The notes beneath the pieces were generated by a model. That model was not told where the DNA came from, made no database searches, and saw only the letters and a list, made by a program, of their open reading frames with translations. Positions 9,660 to 16,834 of a stretch of DNA of 43,295 nucleotides are shown piece by piece. The DNA is from Planctomycetaceae bacterium (GTDB lineage Bacteria > Planctomycetota > Planctomycetia > Pirellulales > Pirellulaceae), in contig PBOG01000144.1 of the NCBI GenBank assembly GCA_002724245.1, positions 1-43,295 of the forward strand, read 5' to 3'. The position numbers were made by a program, and so were the translations under genes. Every line of letters begins with the position of its first letter. Positions within the stretch are counted from its first letter, which is position 1.

Positions 9660-9935
9660 CTACTCACCAGCAGTCGTGACAGCGGGTTGTGTGGCGTCAG
9701 CAGTAGTAGCTTCGCGTGCCGCAGCGATCGCCAGGCGACGGCGACGGATAACCAGCATCAGCCCCCAGAACCCCAGAAATAGGGCCACGCACGCGGCAAT
9801 CACAAGTCCCTTCCAAACACGCCAGTCAGGATCTCCGTTCGGGCCGAAAGCCGCACCCCACGTATGAAAACCACCCCAAAGCGTGATTCCCAACATGATG
9901 ATCCACGTAAGACGGGAAGGTCGCAGACGATTCAT
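9660..9935 (-). CDS. Small membrane protein with two transmembrane segments
   Basis: From the ATG at 9935 this is a 91-aa protein with a basic N-terminus (MNRLRPSRL), a first hydrophobic segment (TWIIMLGITLWGGFHTWG), a short loop with DPDWRVWKG, a second hydrophobic segment (LVIAACVALFLGFWGLMLVI) and a basic then Ala/Thr-rich tail. That predicts an inner-membrane hairpin with both ends in the cytoplasm. No family is recognised. The frame stays open to 10004, but the extra residues look non-conserved and the shorter start gives the better positive-inside pattern. It lies between the PQQ-propeller gene and a small conserved gene, all on the minus strand. Confidence 0.65.
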   Translation of the reverse strand: MNRLRPSRLTWIIMLGITLWGGFHTWGAAFGPNGDPDWRVWKGLVIAACVALFLGFWGLMLVIRRRRLAIAAAREATTADATQPAVTTAGE

Positions 9936-10071
9936 AGCACTCACATCCGACAGGCGGGCAAAGGTTTTCCAGCGCGACGCGACAAAAACCAATCGTACCA
10001 GCACGGGCTGCTGGACCGGTCCTGTAAATCATTGCGTGAATAGAGAAACCGTGGCCGCGCCGCACCCCGGA

Positions 10072-10353
10072 TCAGGAAGACTCTCCGGTTAGTTTCTTCA
10101 ATTCGGTGAATTCATCGAGAGTCACAGTCGTTCGCGAACCATCTTCAGCGGACAACACAATCACATCACTAAACACCTTGTCATCTCGATTTCGGTCATG
10201 ATGCAATCCGTGCCGACGACGTTCGGTACGGATCACCGTACCTTGCGTCACCGAAGTCCACTGGCGAAAACCGACTTTGACTTCGTGCGTCAATTCAACA
10301 CGATCGCCGGGCTGCAACTGCTCAAAAATCTGCAAATTGTCGCGCGCTACCAT
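10072..10353 (-). CDS. Small conserved basic/acidic protein of unknown function
   Basis: From the ATG at 10353 this is a 93-aa soluble protein. It is predicted to form a small beta-barrel: GDRVELTHEVKVGFRQW, then TQGTVIRTERRRHGLHH, then DVIVLSAEDG and TTVTLDEFTELKKL. The spacing of short strands and the basic RTERRRHG turn suggest a nucleic-acid or ribosome-associated role, but that is inference. I recall similar short proteins as conserved hypotheticals in planctomycetes, and no function is known to me. The open frame extends to 10503, but the added N-terminal part (Cys-, Ser- and Arg-rich) does not resemble a protein. No clear Shine-Dalgarno sequence is visible before the chosen start. queF lies upstream on the same strand. 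Confidence 0.7.
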   Translation of the reverse strand: MVARDNLQIFEQLQPGDRVELTHEVKVGFRQWTSVTQGTVIRTERRRHGLHHDRNRDDKVFSDVIVLSAEDGSRTTVTLDEFTELKKLTGESS

Positions 10354-10641
10354 AATCGAAACACAAGCTCGCCGAAGGAACGTAACTTTCCACCTGGAAC
10401 ACCGGGAAACTGCACACCGGCCACCCGACGACATAACGCGCGCCGAGCAGATCGACCGTTGACAGCGACCAGACGCCTCGATCAGCGCACTGGCATCGGT
10501 CACCCGTGACCTCTGAATCGTGCGCTAGGATCGACTTGGGATCAAGCTGGGATGCCGCGGAAACGGGTTTTTGGCCACCCGTAGCGGACTCCCACAACGC
10601 GAAAAACATGTTTCTGGCAATACTGCGAGGCACCGCTGGCA

Positions 10642-11001
10642 TCAGCGGGCAACCTCGTGCACCGCCGTCACCGTGGTCGAAATCCCTCCCCGTGGCGTAA
10701 ACGCAGCAATCACTCTCATGCTGCGGGGTGCCAGCAAATCGACCAATTCATCCAGAATACGGTTGGTGACGTGTTCGTAGAAGATCCCTTCATTGCGAAA
10801 TGCCTGCAGATACAACTTCAAGCTTTTCAACTCCACACACAGCACGTCCGGCGTGTAGGCAATGGTCAAGGTCCCGAAGTCAGGCTGGCCCGTCTTGGGA
10901 CAAACCGACGTAAACTCGGGGCAGACGATCTCAATCGTGTAATCACGATGTGGATGCTGGTTCTCAAAAACCTCAAGAACCGACGCGTTTGGCGGCTCCA
11001 T
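10642..11001 (-). CDS. queF: NADPH-dependent 7-cyano-7-deazaguanine reductase (QueF)
   Basis: QueF reduces the nitrile preQ0 to the amine preQ1, the last free-base step of queuosine synthesis. The 119-aa length fits the short, unimodular type. The catalytic motif [15 protein letters not shown] carries the nucleophilic Cys34 and Asp41, and the QueF motif follows as [17 protein letters not shown]. The substrate-binding segment is FYEHVTN with His77. The ATG at 11001 has AAGGAG 6 nt upstream; an in-frame TTG just before it is less likely. queE is transcribed divergently from a 114-bp shared gap. I found no preQ1 riboswitch pattern in that gap. Confidence 0.96.
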   Translation of the reverse strand: MEPPNASVLEVFENQHPHRDYTIEIVCPEFTSVCPKTGQPDFGTLTIAYTPDVLCVELKSLKLYLQAFRNEGIFYEHVTNRILDELVDLLAPRSMRVIAAFTPRGGISTTVTAVHEVAR

Positions 11002-11115
11002 CAATTACTCCTTAGAATGTCTCCTGTTCACCTCTGGGTGCATTCTGGCAAGATAACGGGGCGGGCAACAGTGGTTATCCCGGACCAACATCCGGCCCTA
11101 CTCTGAAATTGTGCT

Positions 11116-11805
11116 GTGCGTATCGCCGAAATTTATAAATCGATTCAGGGTGAGGGGGTGCTGACTGGTACCACCAGTGGTTTCGTGCGCGTCACAGGGT
11201 GTAATCTCCGCTGTTGGTTTTGCGACACGCCGTACACTTCGTGGGACCCGCAAGGAGAAAACCTGGAAGTCCCGGAAGTCTTCCAGCGCGTGCAGGCACT
11301 GGACTGCCGCCATGTGGTGATTACCGGCGGCGAACCGATGATCTACGCGGACCTGGTGTTACTCTGCGAACGATTGCGGGCCACGGACCACCACATTACC
11401 GTGGAAACTGCGGGGACCCGATTTCTCCCGCTGCACTGCGATCTGATGTCCATCAGTCCGAAACTGGCGAACTCGATTCCCTCATTGGAACGCGCTGCAG
11501 AATGGCGTGATCGTCATGAACAACGGCGACATCGCCCCGCCGTGATGCGCCAATTGATCGATACGTACAGCACCTACCAAATCAAATTTGTGATCGACCA
11601 GCCAACCGACTGTGATGAAGTGGTTCGTTATCTTGCCAACTACCCACAAATTCCACGCAACCGGGTCTTCTTGATGCCCCAGGGAATCGACCAGCCAACC
11701 CTCCTCGCCAAACGCCAGTGGTTGGAACCGTGGTGCCAGCAACACGGCTATCGTTACTGCCCACGCAAACACATCGAATGGTTCGGAAAGATTCCTGCCA
11801 GCTAA
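11116..11805 (+). CDS. queE: 7-carboxy-7-deazaguanine synthase (QueE)
   Basis: QueE is the radical SAM enzyme that contracts 6-carboxy-tetrahydropterin to 7-carboxy-7-deazaguanine in queuosine synthesis. The 229-aa protein has the family's N-terminal IYKSIQGEG motif, the [4Fe-4S] cluster cysteines C29, C33 and C36 in CNLRCWFC, and the SAM-binding VVITGGEPM motif (GGEP 71-74). The start is a GTG giving MRIAEIYKS, which fits the family N-terminus. It diverges from queF, the second queuosine step present; queC and queD are not in the window and must be elsewhere if the pathway is complete. Confidence 0.95.
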   Translation: MRIAEIYKSIQGEGVLTGTTSGFVRVTGCNLRCWFCDTPYTSWDPQGENLEVPEVFQRVQALDCRHVVITGGEPMIYADLVLLCERLRATDHHITVETAGTRFLPLHCDLMSISPKLANSIPSLERAAEWRDRHEQRRHRPAVMRQLIDTYSTYQIKFVIDQPTDCDEVVRYLANYPQIPRNRVFLMPQGIDQPTLLAKRQWLEPWCQQHGYRYCPRKHIEWFGKIPAS

Positions 11806-12006
11806 TGGGGAACGCTGCGGGAACGTTGTACCGACCGGTCCTGACAAGAAATATCTGCCGTCCTCCCGATTCACTCACACTGTCATCGCAGAACGCTATC
11901 ACCAAAAAACCACTGTGACCGGACAAGACCATCCGACTCTGGCCACAGACCTTGCCCTCTTTCCAGCAACCAGACGTTTACCAGAAAACCTTTTGGGAAT
12001 ACTCGC

Positions 12007-12972
12007 ATGACCAAAGTTGCCGTTACTGATTTTACGTTCCCCAACCTGGACCTCGAATCCGCAATCCTCGAACCCCTCGGTTGCCAACTGGCAGCCGGTC
12101 AATGCAAGGACGCTGCGTCGTTAATTGAACTCACTGCCGACGCGGACCACGTAATTACCCAATTCGCACCCCTCGACGCCGAGGTGATCGCTGCCATGCA
12201 GCGGGTAGGGGTCATCGTGCGTTATGGAATCGGGGTCGACAATGTCGACTTGGACGCCGCGCGGACGCGCGGCATTCCGGTCTGCAATGTGCCGGACTAC
12301 TGCATCGAAGAAGTCTCCGATCAAACGCTGGCGTTCATTCTGGGCTGCACACGGCAATTGTCCGCCAACCATCAGAAAGTCGTCAGCGGAGACTGGGGAT
12401 TGGGAGCGCCTCTGGAACAGATGCGCAGCCTCTGCGATCTGGCCGTTGGCGTCGTTGGCTTTGGCCGCATTGGCCGTGCCGTTGCCCGCCGACTGGTTGC
12501 ATTCGGCTGCCGTGTGCAGGTGTTTGATCCCGTGGTCAAATCAAGTGACATCGAGAGTCTTGGTGCCGTGGCGTCCGACTGGGATACCCTCTTGGAAAGC
12601 AGCGATGTGCTGACGCTGCATTGTCCCTCAACCGACCAGACCCGCGGAATCATCAACCGTGAAACACTCAACCGGATGCCAGCCGGCGCCATCCTGATTA
12701 ACGTAGCCCGCGGAGACCTGGTCGACACCACCGCACTGGTCACAGCACTCCAAAGTGGTCATTTGAGTGGCGCCGCCCTGGATGTGTTCGATCCAGAACC
12801 CCTGCCAGCGGATCATCCTTTGACCCAACTGGAAAATGTCCTGCTCTCCTCGCACATTGCATCTGCCAGTGTCAAAGCAGCGAGAAAACTCCGTGAAACG
12901 GTTGCCGGTATTGTCGCTGCACGCGTCCGCGGCGAACGTTTACCCAACATCGTCAACGGTGTCGATGCATAA
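12007..12972 (+). CDS. D-isomer-specific 2-hydroxyacid dehydrogenase (CtBP-like)
   Basis: This 321-aa NAD-dependent oxidoreductase belongs to the D-2-hydroxyacid dehydrogenase family and resembles its CtBP-like branch. The Rossmann motif GFGRIG lies at 151-156. The catalytic triad is visible as Arg235 (NVARGDLVD), Glu264 (FDPEPLP) and His283 (SSHIASAS). The N-terminal substrate-domain motif RYGIGVDNVD is also present. Such enzymes act as dehydrogenases of glycerate, phosphoglycerate, phosphonate or other 2-oxoacid substrates; the sequence does not tell which. No pathway partner is adjacent. A hairpin between this gene and the convergent WD40 gene may end both transcripts. Confidence 0.9.
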   Translation: MTKVAVTDFTFPNLDLESAILEPLGCQLAAGQCKDAASLIELTADADHVITQFAPLDAEVIAAMQRVGVIVRYGIGVDNVDLDAARTRGIPVCNVPDYCIEEVSDQTLAFILGCTRQLSANHQKVVSGDWGLGAPLEQMRSLCDLAVGVVGFGRIGRAVARRLVAFGCRVQVFDPVVKSSDIESLGAVASDWDTLLESSDVLTLHCPSTDQTRGIINRETLNRMPAGAILINVARGDLVDTTALVTALQSGHLSGAALDVFDPEPLPADHPLTQLENVLLSSHIASASVKAARKLRETVAGIVAARVRGERLPNIVNGVDA

Positions 12973-12981
12973 GAGGGTGCT

Positions 12982-13005
12982 CGGATCGGGAGGCACGCCG
13001 ACCCG
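12982..13005. terminator. Putative bidirectional hairpin between convergent genes
   Basis: The arms CGGATCGG (12982-12989) and CCGACCCG (12998-13005) form an 8-bp stem with one mismatch on the plus strand, which becomes a G-U wobble on the minus strand. The loop is 8 nt. It fills the short gap between the stop codons of the dehydrogenase and the convergent WD40 gene. No U-tract follows on either strand, so it is at best a weak terminator or a transcript-end stabiliser. Confidence 0.4.
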
Positions 13006-13890
13006 CTAAGCCAGTTTCCAGACCTTGATCGAACGGTCAAAACTGGCGGTCGCCAGCCATTTGCCGTCAGTGGAAAACGCCACGCTGTAAACCGTGTTGC
13101 GGTGCGCACGAATCGTGCGCACCAACTGCGATGTATTCACATCCCACAACTGCACCACGGAATCATAGCCACCGGAAGCCAGCGTTTTTCCGTCCGGTGA
13201 AAACGCCAGTGACTTGACAAAACGCGTGTGTCCGGCCAGCGCCGTGAGCGGTTTTCCCGTGGTCGCATCCCAGAGTTTGACCAGGCGGTCTTCACCACCA
13301 GACGCCAACAGGGTACCGGTCGCTGGGAGGGCGACGCACTCGACAGATCCCTCGTGGGCGCGAATGGAGCGCAACGCTTTACCCGTCGGGACTTCCCACC
13401 ATTTGAGGGTGCTGTCGTCGCTGCCGGAGACCAATATCTGGTCGTCACCAGAAAAAGCGACCGCTTTCACCGGACCCGTGTGCCCTGCGCCCGGGGCGCC
13501 CACAGTCCCGGCCAACACATCCCAAAACCGAACGAGATTGTCGAAACCACCCGAGGCGGCCAGCGGGGCCGATTTGGCAAGCGCCAGGCAGGTCACATGA
13601 TTCTGATGGCCGCCAGTCAACGTGGCGATCAAAGACCCCGTTTGCGCATCCCAGACTTTCAGTGAACGGTCGATACTGGCGGAAACGACTTTGCTGCCAT
13701 CGCTGGAAAACGCCGCGCTAGAAACACCATCCACATGGCCTGCCAGCCGATGCAGCAAGACACCCGACTCCAGGCTCCATAGCTTGAGCGTATTGTCCAG
13801 ACTGGCCGTGACCAGGGTCTGACCGGCGGGGTCAAACGCCGCCCAGTACACGGCGTTATTGTGTCGGAAGTCAAACTGTGGTTGTTCCAT
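13006..13890 (-). CDS. WD40 repeat protein, single seven-bladed propeller
   Basis: The 294-aa protein is almost entirely seven WD40 repeats of about 42 residues, enough for one closed propeller and nothing else. Repeat ends are LKLWSLESG, LKVWDAQTG, VRFWDVLAG, LKWWEVPTG, VKLWDATTG, VQLWDVNTS and IKVWKLA, each preceded by a GH or AH dipeptide about 30 residues earlier. No signal peptide is visible from the ATG at 13890, so a cytoplasmic scaffold role is likely. The frame continues upstream to a TTG at 13929, and a TTG at 13899 with GGAG 8 nt before it is a third possible start. It lies 201 bp downstream of the DUF1501 gene on the same strand. Confidence 0.88.
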   Translation of the reverse strand: MEQPQFDFRHNNAVYWAAFDPAGQTLVTASLDNTLKLWSLESGVLLHRLAGHVDGVSSAAFSSDGSKVVSASIDRSLKVWDAQTGSLIATLTGGHQNHVTCLALAKSAPLAASGGFDNLVRFWDVLAGTVGAPGAGHTGPVKAVAFSGDDQILVSGSDDSTLKWWEVPTGKALRSIRAHEGSVECVALPATGTLLASGGEDRLVKLWDATTGKPLTALAGHTRFVKSLAFSPDGKTLASGGYDSVVQLWDVNTSQLVRTIRAHRNTVYSVAFSTDGKWLATASFDRSIKVWKLA

Positions 13891-14091
13891 GACAGGCAAC
13901 GTTCCTTCTCCCAGCACCAGGACTCCCAACGCCAGCCCGCAGTCACCGCGGGAGAAACCGCTGACATCCGGTAACTGCTCCCGGCAACTTGAGGCACACC
14001 AGCGCTACCGGAGCCGAAAAACATCCGTAACGCAAACAAGCCAGAGAGCGACAGCAGCTGTTGACTGGAGTCGCTGAACAACCACCGGAAA

Positions 14092-15465
14092 CTAAAACAG
14101 CTCGTGTATCGGTTGGTAGTGGCTATGGTCTACCAGGTACTGGGGACGACCATTGAGATCGTTAATGGTCGCCGTGTTGACATCGATTCCGAGGTTTCGG
14201 TAGAGCGTCGCAAACACATCCTGAAAGTGGACCGGACGATCCGTGGCGTATTCACCCAGTCGATTGGTGGCTCCGATCACCTGACCTGTCTGCATTCCGC
14301 CACCAGCGAGCATGGCGCAGGCGACGCGCGGCCAATGATCACGACCGCCGTTTTTGTTGATCCGCGGCGTGCGGCCAAACTCTCCCCATACCAGGACCGA
14401 CACATCCTGATCCATGCCCCGTTGCTGAAGATCTTCGAGGAGTGCCGTCAAACCTTGATCCAGCATAGGCAGATGGTCGCGGGCATTTTCAAAATTCGTT
14501 CCGTGCGGACGCCCGTGCCAATCCCAACGACCGTAGGCCAATGTGACGACGCGAACCCCCGCTTCGACCAGTCTGCGGGCAGCCAGAAAATGCTGGTTAT
14601 TCAAAGGTCCCGCGTCACCATAGCCGGCTGGTTCATCAGAACCATAACCATAACGATCACGGACGCGTCGGTCTTCATTTTCCAGATCCAGCGCGGCAGC
14701 CAACCGGTCGGAAGTCAGAATACCAAACGCCTGCTGGTAGAAAGCATCCAGCCCTTCGATTTCCCCGTTAGCATCGACTTCGCGACGGAGAAGATCGAGT
14801 TGAGTCACCAGTTGCTGGCGATCCCCCAATTGTTCCGAGGTAATTCCGTTGAGTTGCAAGCTGACGGTCCCGTCGCGATTCGGAGTGAACGGCGCATGCG
14901 CCAACCCGGCATAGCCAGCCTGCCCAGGATCGGACCAGGTGCCCGTCTTCATTTTCGGCGCGAGACTGATAAAGGGAGGCGTGCCGGCATCCACAGCACC
15001 CTGCAACTTGGAAACCGCAGAACCCAGCGCCGGCCATCCGCCCGGTGGTTGACGATTCACGTTGCGACCCGTCAGACACTGGAAAGCCGCATGGCGTCCC
15101 TCGCTACCGACGAGCGAACGGATTACCGAAATCCGGTCCATCATCTGCGACAGTCGGGGCAGATGCTCACAGATCTGCGTACCCGCGACATTGGTCGCGA
15201 TCGGTTGAAATTCACCGCGAATCTCGGCCGGCGCATCCATCTTCAGATCCACCATGTCCTGATGGGGTGGGCCACCGGAAAGAAAGACCATGATCACCGA
15301 CTTGTGGGAACGACCTGCTCCTGCGCGGGCCTCCGCCTCCAAAAGCTGTGGGAGCGACAAACCTCCCATTGCCAGGCCGCCAATTTTCAACAACGACCGT
15401 CGGGAAATCCGATCACAGAATGCCTGCCTGGCATCGACCACCTTGGGACCAAATACATCTAACAC
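14092..15465 (-). CDS. DUF1501 family protein with Tat signal
   Basis: The 457-aa protein belongs to DUF1501, an alkaline-phosphatase-superfamily (sulfatase-like) group abundant in planctomycetes. It starts with a twin-arginine signal ([18 protein letters not shown]), so it should be exported folded. Family motifs include [12 protein letters not shown] near the N-terminus, [42 protein letters not shown] and the C-terminal [16 protein letters not shown]. Several His/Asp/Glu residues in these motifs would bind metal. The function is unknown. In planctomycetes it is normally paired with a DUF1549/DUF1553 cytochrome-type gene; that partner is absent here. The GTG at 15465 is preceded by AAGGAG and a 7-bp hairpin. 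Confidence 0.92.
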   Translation of the reverse strand: MLDVFGPKVVDARQAFCDRISRRSLLKIGGLAMGGLSLPQLLEAEARAGAGRSHKSVIMVFLSGGPPHQDMVDLKMDAPAEIRGEFQPIATNVAGTQICEHLPRLSQMMDRISVIRSLVGSEGRHAAFQCLTGRNVNRQPPGGWPALGSAVSKLQGAVDAGTPPFISLAPKMKTGTWSDPGQAGYAGLAHAPFTPNRDGTVSLQLNGITSEQLGDRQQLVTQLDLLRREVDANGEIEGLDAFYQQAFGILTSDRLAAALDLENEDRRVRDRYGYGSDEPAGYGDAGPLNNQHFLAARRLVEAGVRVVTLAYGRWDWHGRPHGTNFENARDHLPMLDQGLTALLEDLQQRGMDQDVSVLVWGEFGRTPRINKNGGRDHWPRVACAMLAGGGMQTGQVIGATNRLGEYATDRPVHFQDVFATLYRNLGIDVNTATINDLNGRPQYLVDHSHYQPIHELF

Positions 15466-15783
15466 AGTGATTCGCTCCTTGGCGGCACCTAGCTGTGGTG
15501 CCGACCTGGTTGGAAATAGCAGCAAGGCTGGTTGAAAAATGGCAGCAAGCGAGGATCGCCAGATCCGCCCGCACGCTACCATACTAGCGGAAAAGAAAGA
15601 CCGACGCCATAAAAGGTACTCGCGAACCCCGGCAGGACACCGAGATCCAGCAGGACCCCTGAAAACAAGTCTCCGGAACCGGTTGTTGGGTACAACGGGG
15701 AATCAGAACGACTAAAATACGCCAGCGATCCAGCCCGGCACTGCACTCGCTGGCCATTTTACTCTTATCGGAAGAAATCGATC
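15466..15783. other. Divergent intergenic region between DUF1501 and ThuA-like genes
   Basis: This 318-bp region lies between two divergently transcribed genes for exported proteins and shows no plausible coding frame. Its left edge holds the AAGGAG ribosome-binding site of the DUF1501 gene and a perfect 7-bp stem-loop just before it. A TAAAAT sequence near 15713 could be a -10 box for the ThuA-like gene, but no good -35 is spaced to it. Confidence 0.55.
15483..15503 (-). promoter_or_regulatory. Stem-loop adjacent to the DUF1501 ribosome-binding site
   Basis: The arms CGGCACC (15483-15489) and GGTGCCG (15497-15503) are perfectly complementary with a 7-nt loop. In the DUF1501 transcript the hairpin ends 2 nt before the AAGGAG ribosome-binding site. 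A stable hairpin there could affect translation or mark a protein-binding site; it lacks a U-tract, so it is not a typical terminator. Only the pairing is directly seen. Confidence 0.45.
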
Positions 15784-16800
15784 ATGTCCCGTAACCAACT
15801 CACCTGCTGTTTTCTGGGTTTGGGAGTCCTGTTCGCCATGTCTCCGTTCGCATCTGCCGAAGATTCCTGGGTAGTCTACGAAGGCAACAAAGGGCCGGGC
15901 CAGGGAAAACATATCGTCTTTGTCACCGGCGACGATGAATATCGTTCCGAAGAGGGCATGCCGATGCTGGCCAAAATTCTGGCCGTGCGGCATGGATTCA
16001 AATGCACGGTCCTGTTTGCCATCGATCCCCAGACCAAACAGATCACCCCCAGCTATCAAAACAACATCCCGGGGCTCCACCATCTCGATTCCGCAGACTT
16101 GATGGTTGTCTTTCTGCGCTTTCGCGAATTGCCCGATGCGCAGATGAAGCACTTCGTCAACTACACCAATTCGGGAAAACCAATCGTCGGGCTGCGGACC
16201 TCCACGCACGCATTCAATTACACCAAGAATCGAAAAAGTCCCTACGCAAACTACAGTTACAACAGTCAAGGCTGGACGGGCGGTTTTGGACAACAAGTCC
16301 TCGGAGACACTTGGATCAACCACCACGGACATCATGGTCGGGAAAGCACGCGGGGCATTCTGAACCCGAAATTCAAAACGCACGCTATCTTGACTGGCGT
16401 GCGGGACATTTGGGGACCGACCGACGTATACGGGGTCCGCAACCTGCCCAAGAACGCCCAGGTGCTGGTTCACGGACAGGTCGTGGCCGGCATGCAAGCA
16501 GACGATCCCCCAGTCAAAGGCGCCAAGAACAAGCCGATGATGCCACTCGTCTGGACCAAACTACACACCAGTGAGTCCGGCCAACAGGCGCGCATTGTCT
16601 GTACGACCATGGGAGCCTCGATGGATTTGCAAAGCGCTGGCCTGCGCCGTCTGCTGGTCAACGCCTGTTACTGGGGACTCCGCCTGGAAGACCAGATCAC
16701 CCCCTCCAGTAACGTCGATTACGTGGGACCTTACAAGCCAACTCCGTTTGGCTTCGGTAGCTTTACCAAAGGGGTGCGACCGAGCGACCACGACCTGTAA
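15784..16800 (+). CDS. Exported ThuA-like domain protein
   Basis: This 338-aa protein has a signal peptide (CCFLGLGVLFAMSPFASA, cleavage about residue 25) followed by a ThuA-like, class I glutamine-amidotransferase-like fold. Pattern evidence is the opening strand HIVFVTGDDEYRSEE, the DLMVVFLRFRELPD strand, GKPIVGLRTSTHAF and the late IVCTTMGASMDLQSAG...LLVNACYWGL, all of which I associate with planctomycete ThuA-like proteins. ThuA proteins are linked to trehalose and sugar utilisation in other bacteria, but exported planctomycete versions have no known substrate. It starts at an ATG after TCGGAAGAAATCG. RNase R converges from the other side with only 34 bp between. Confidence 0.85.
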   Translation: MSRNQLTCCFLGLGVLFAMSPFASAEDSWVVYEGNKGPGQGKHIVFVTGDDEYRSEEGMPMLAKILAVRHGFKCTVLFAIDPQTKQITPSYQNNIPGLHHLDSADLMVVFLRFRELPDAQMKHFVNYTNSGKPIVGLRTSTHAFNYTKNRKSPYANYSYNSQGWTGGFGQQVLGDTWINHHGHHGRESTRGILNPKFKTHAILTGVRDIWGPTDVYGVRNLPKNAQVLVHGQVVAGMQADDPPVKGAKNKPMMPLVWTKLHTSESGQQARIVCTTMGASMDLQSAGLRRLLVNACYWGLRLEDQITPSSNVDYVGPYKPTPFGFGSFTKGVRPSDHDL

Positions 16801-16834
16801 ACGTCCGCCGTGGCGGGTGCTGCAGATGCCCACA

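Noticed and set aside
11002-11115. preQ1 riboswitch between queF and queE
   Set aside because: I could not find the A-rich tail and pyrimidine-rich aptamer pairing expected of the preQ1 classes on either strand.
14104-15462. A 452-codon open frame antisense to the whole DUF1501 gene
   Set aside because: The translation has no recognisable domain, the opposite strand encodes a clear family protein with a Tat signal and a good ribosome-binding site, and long antisense frames arise from codon bias at this GC content.
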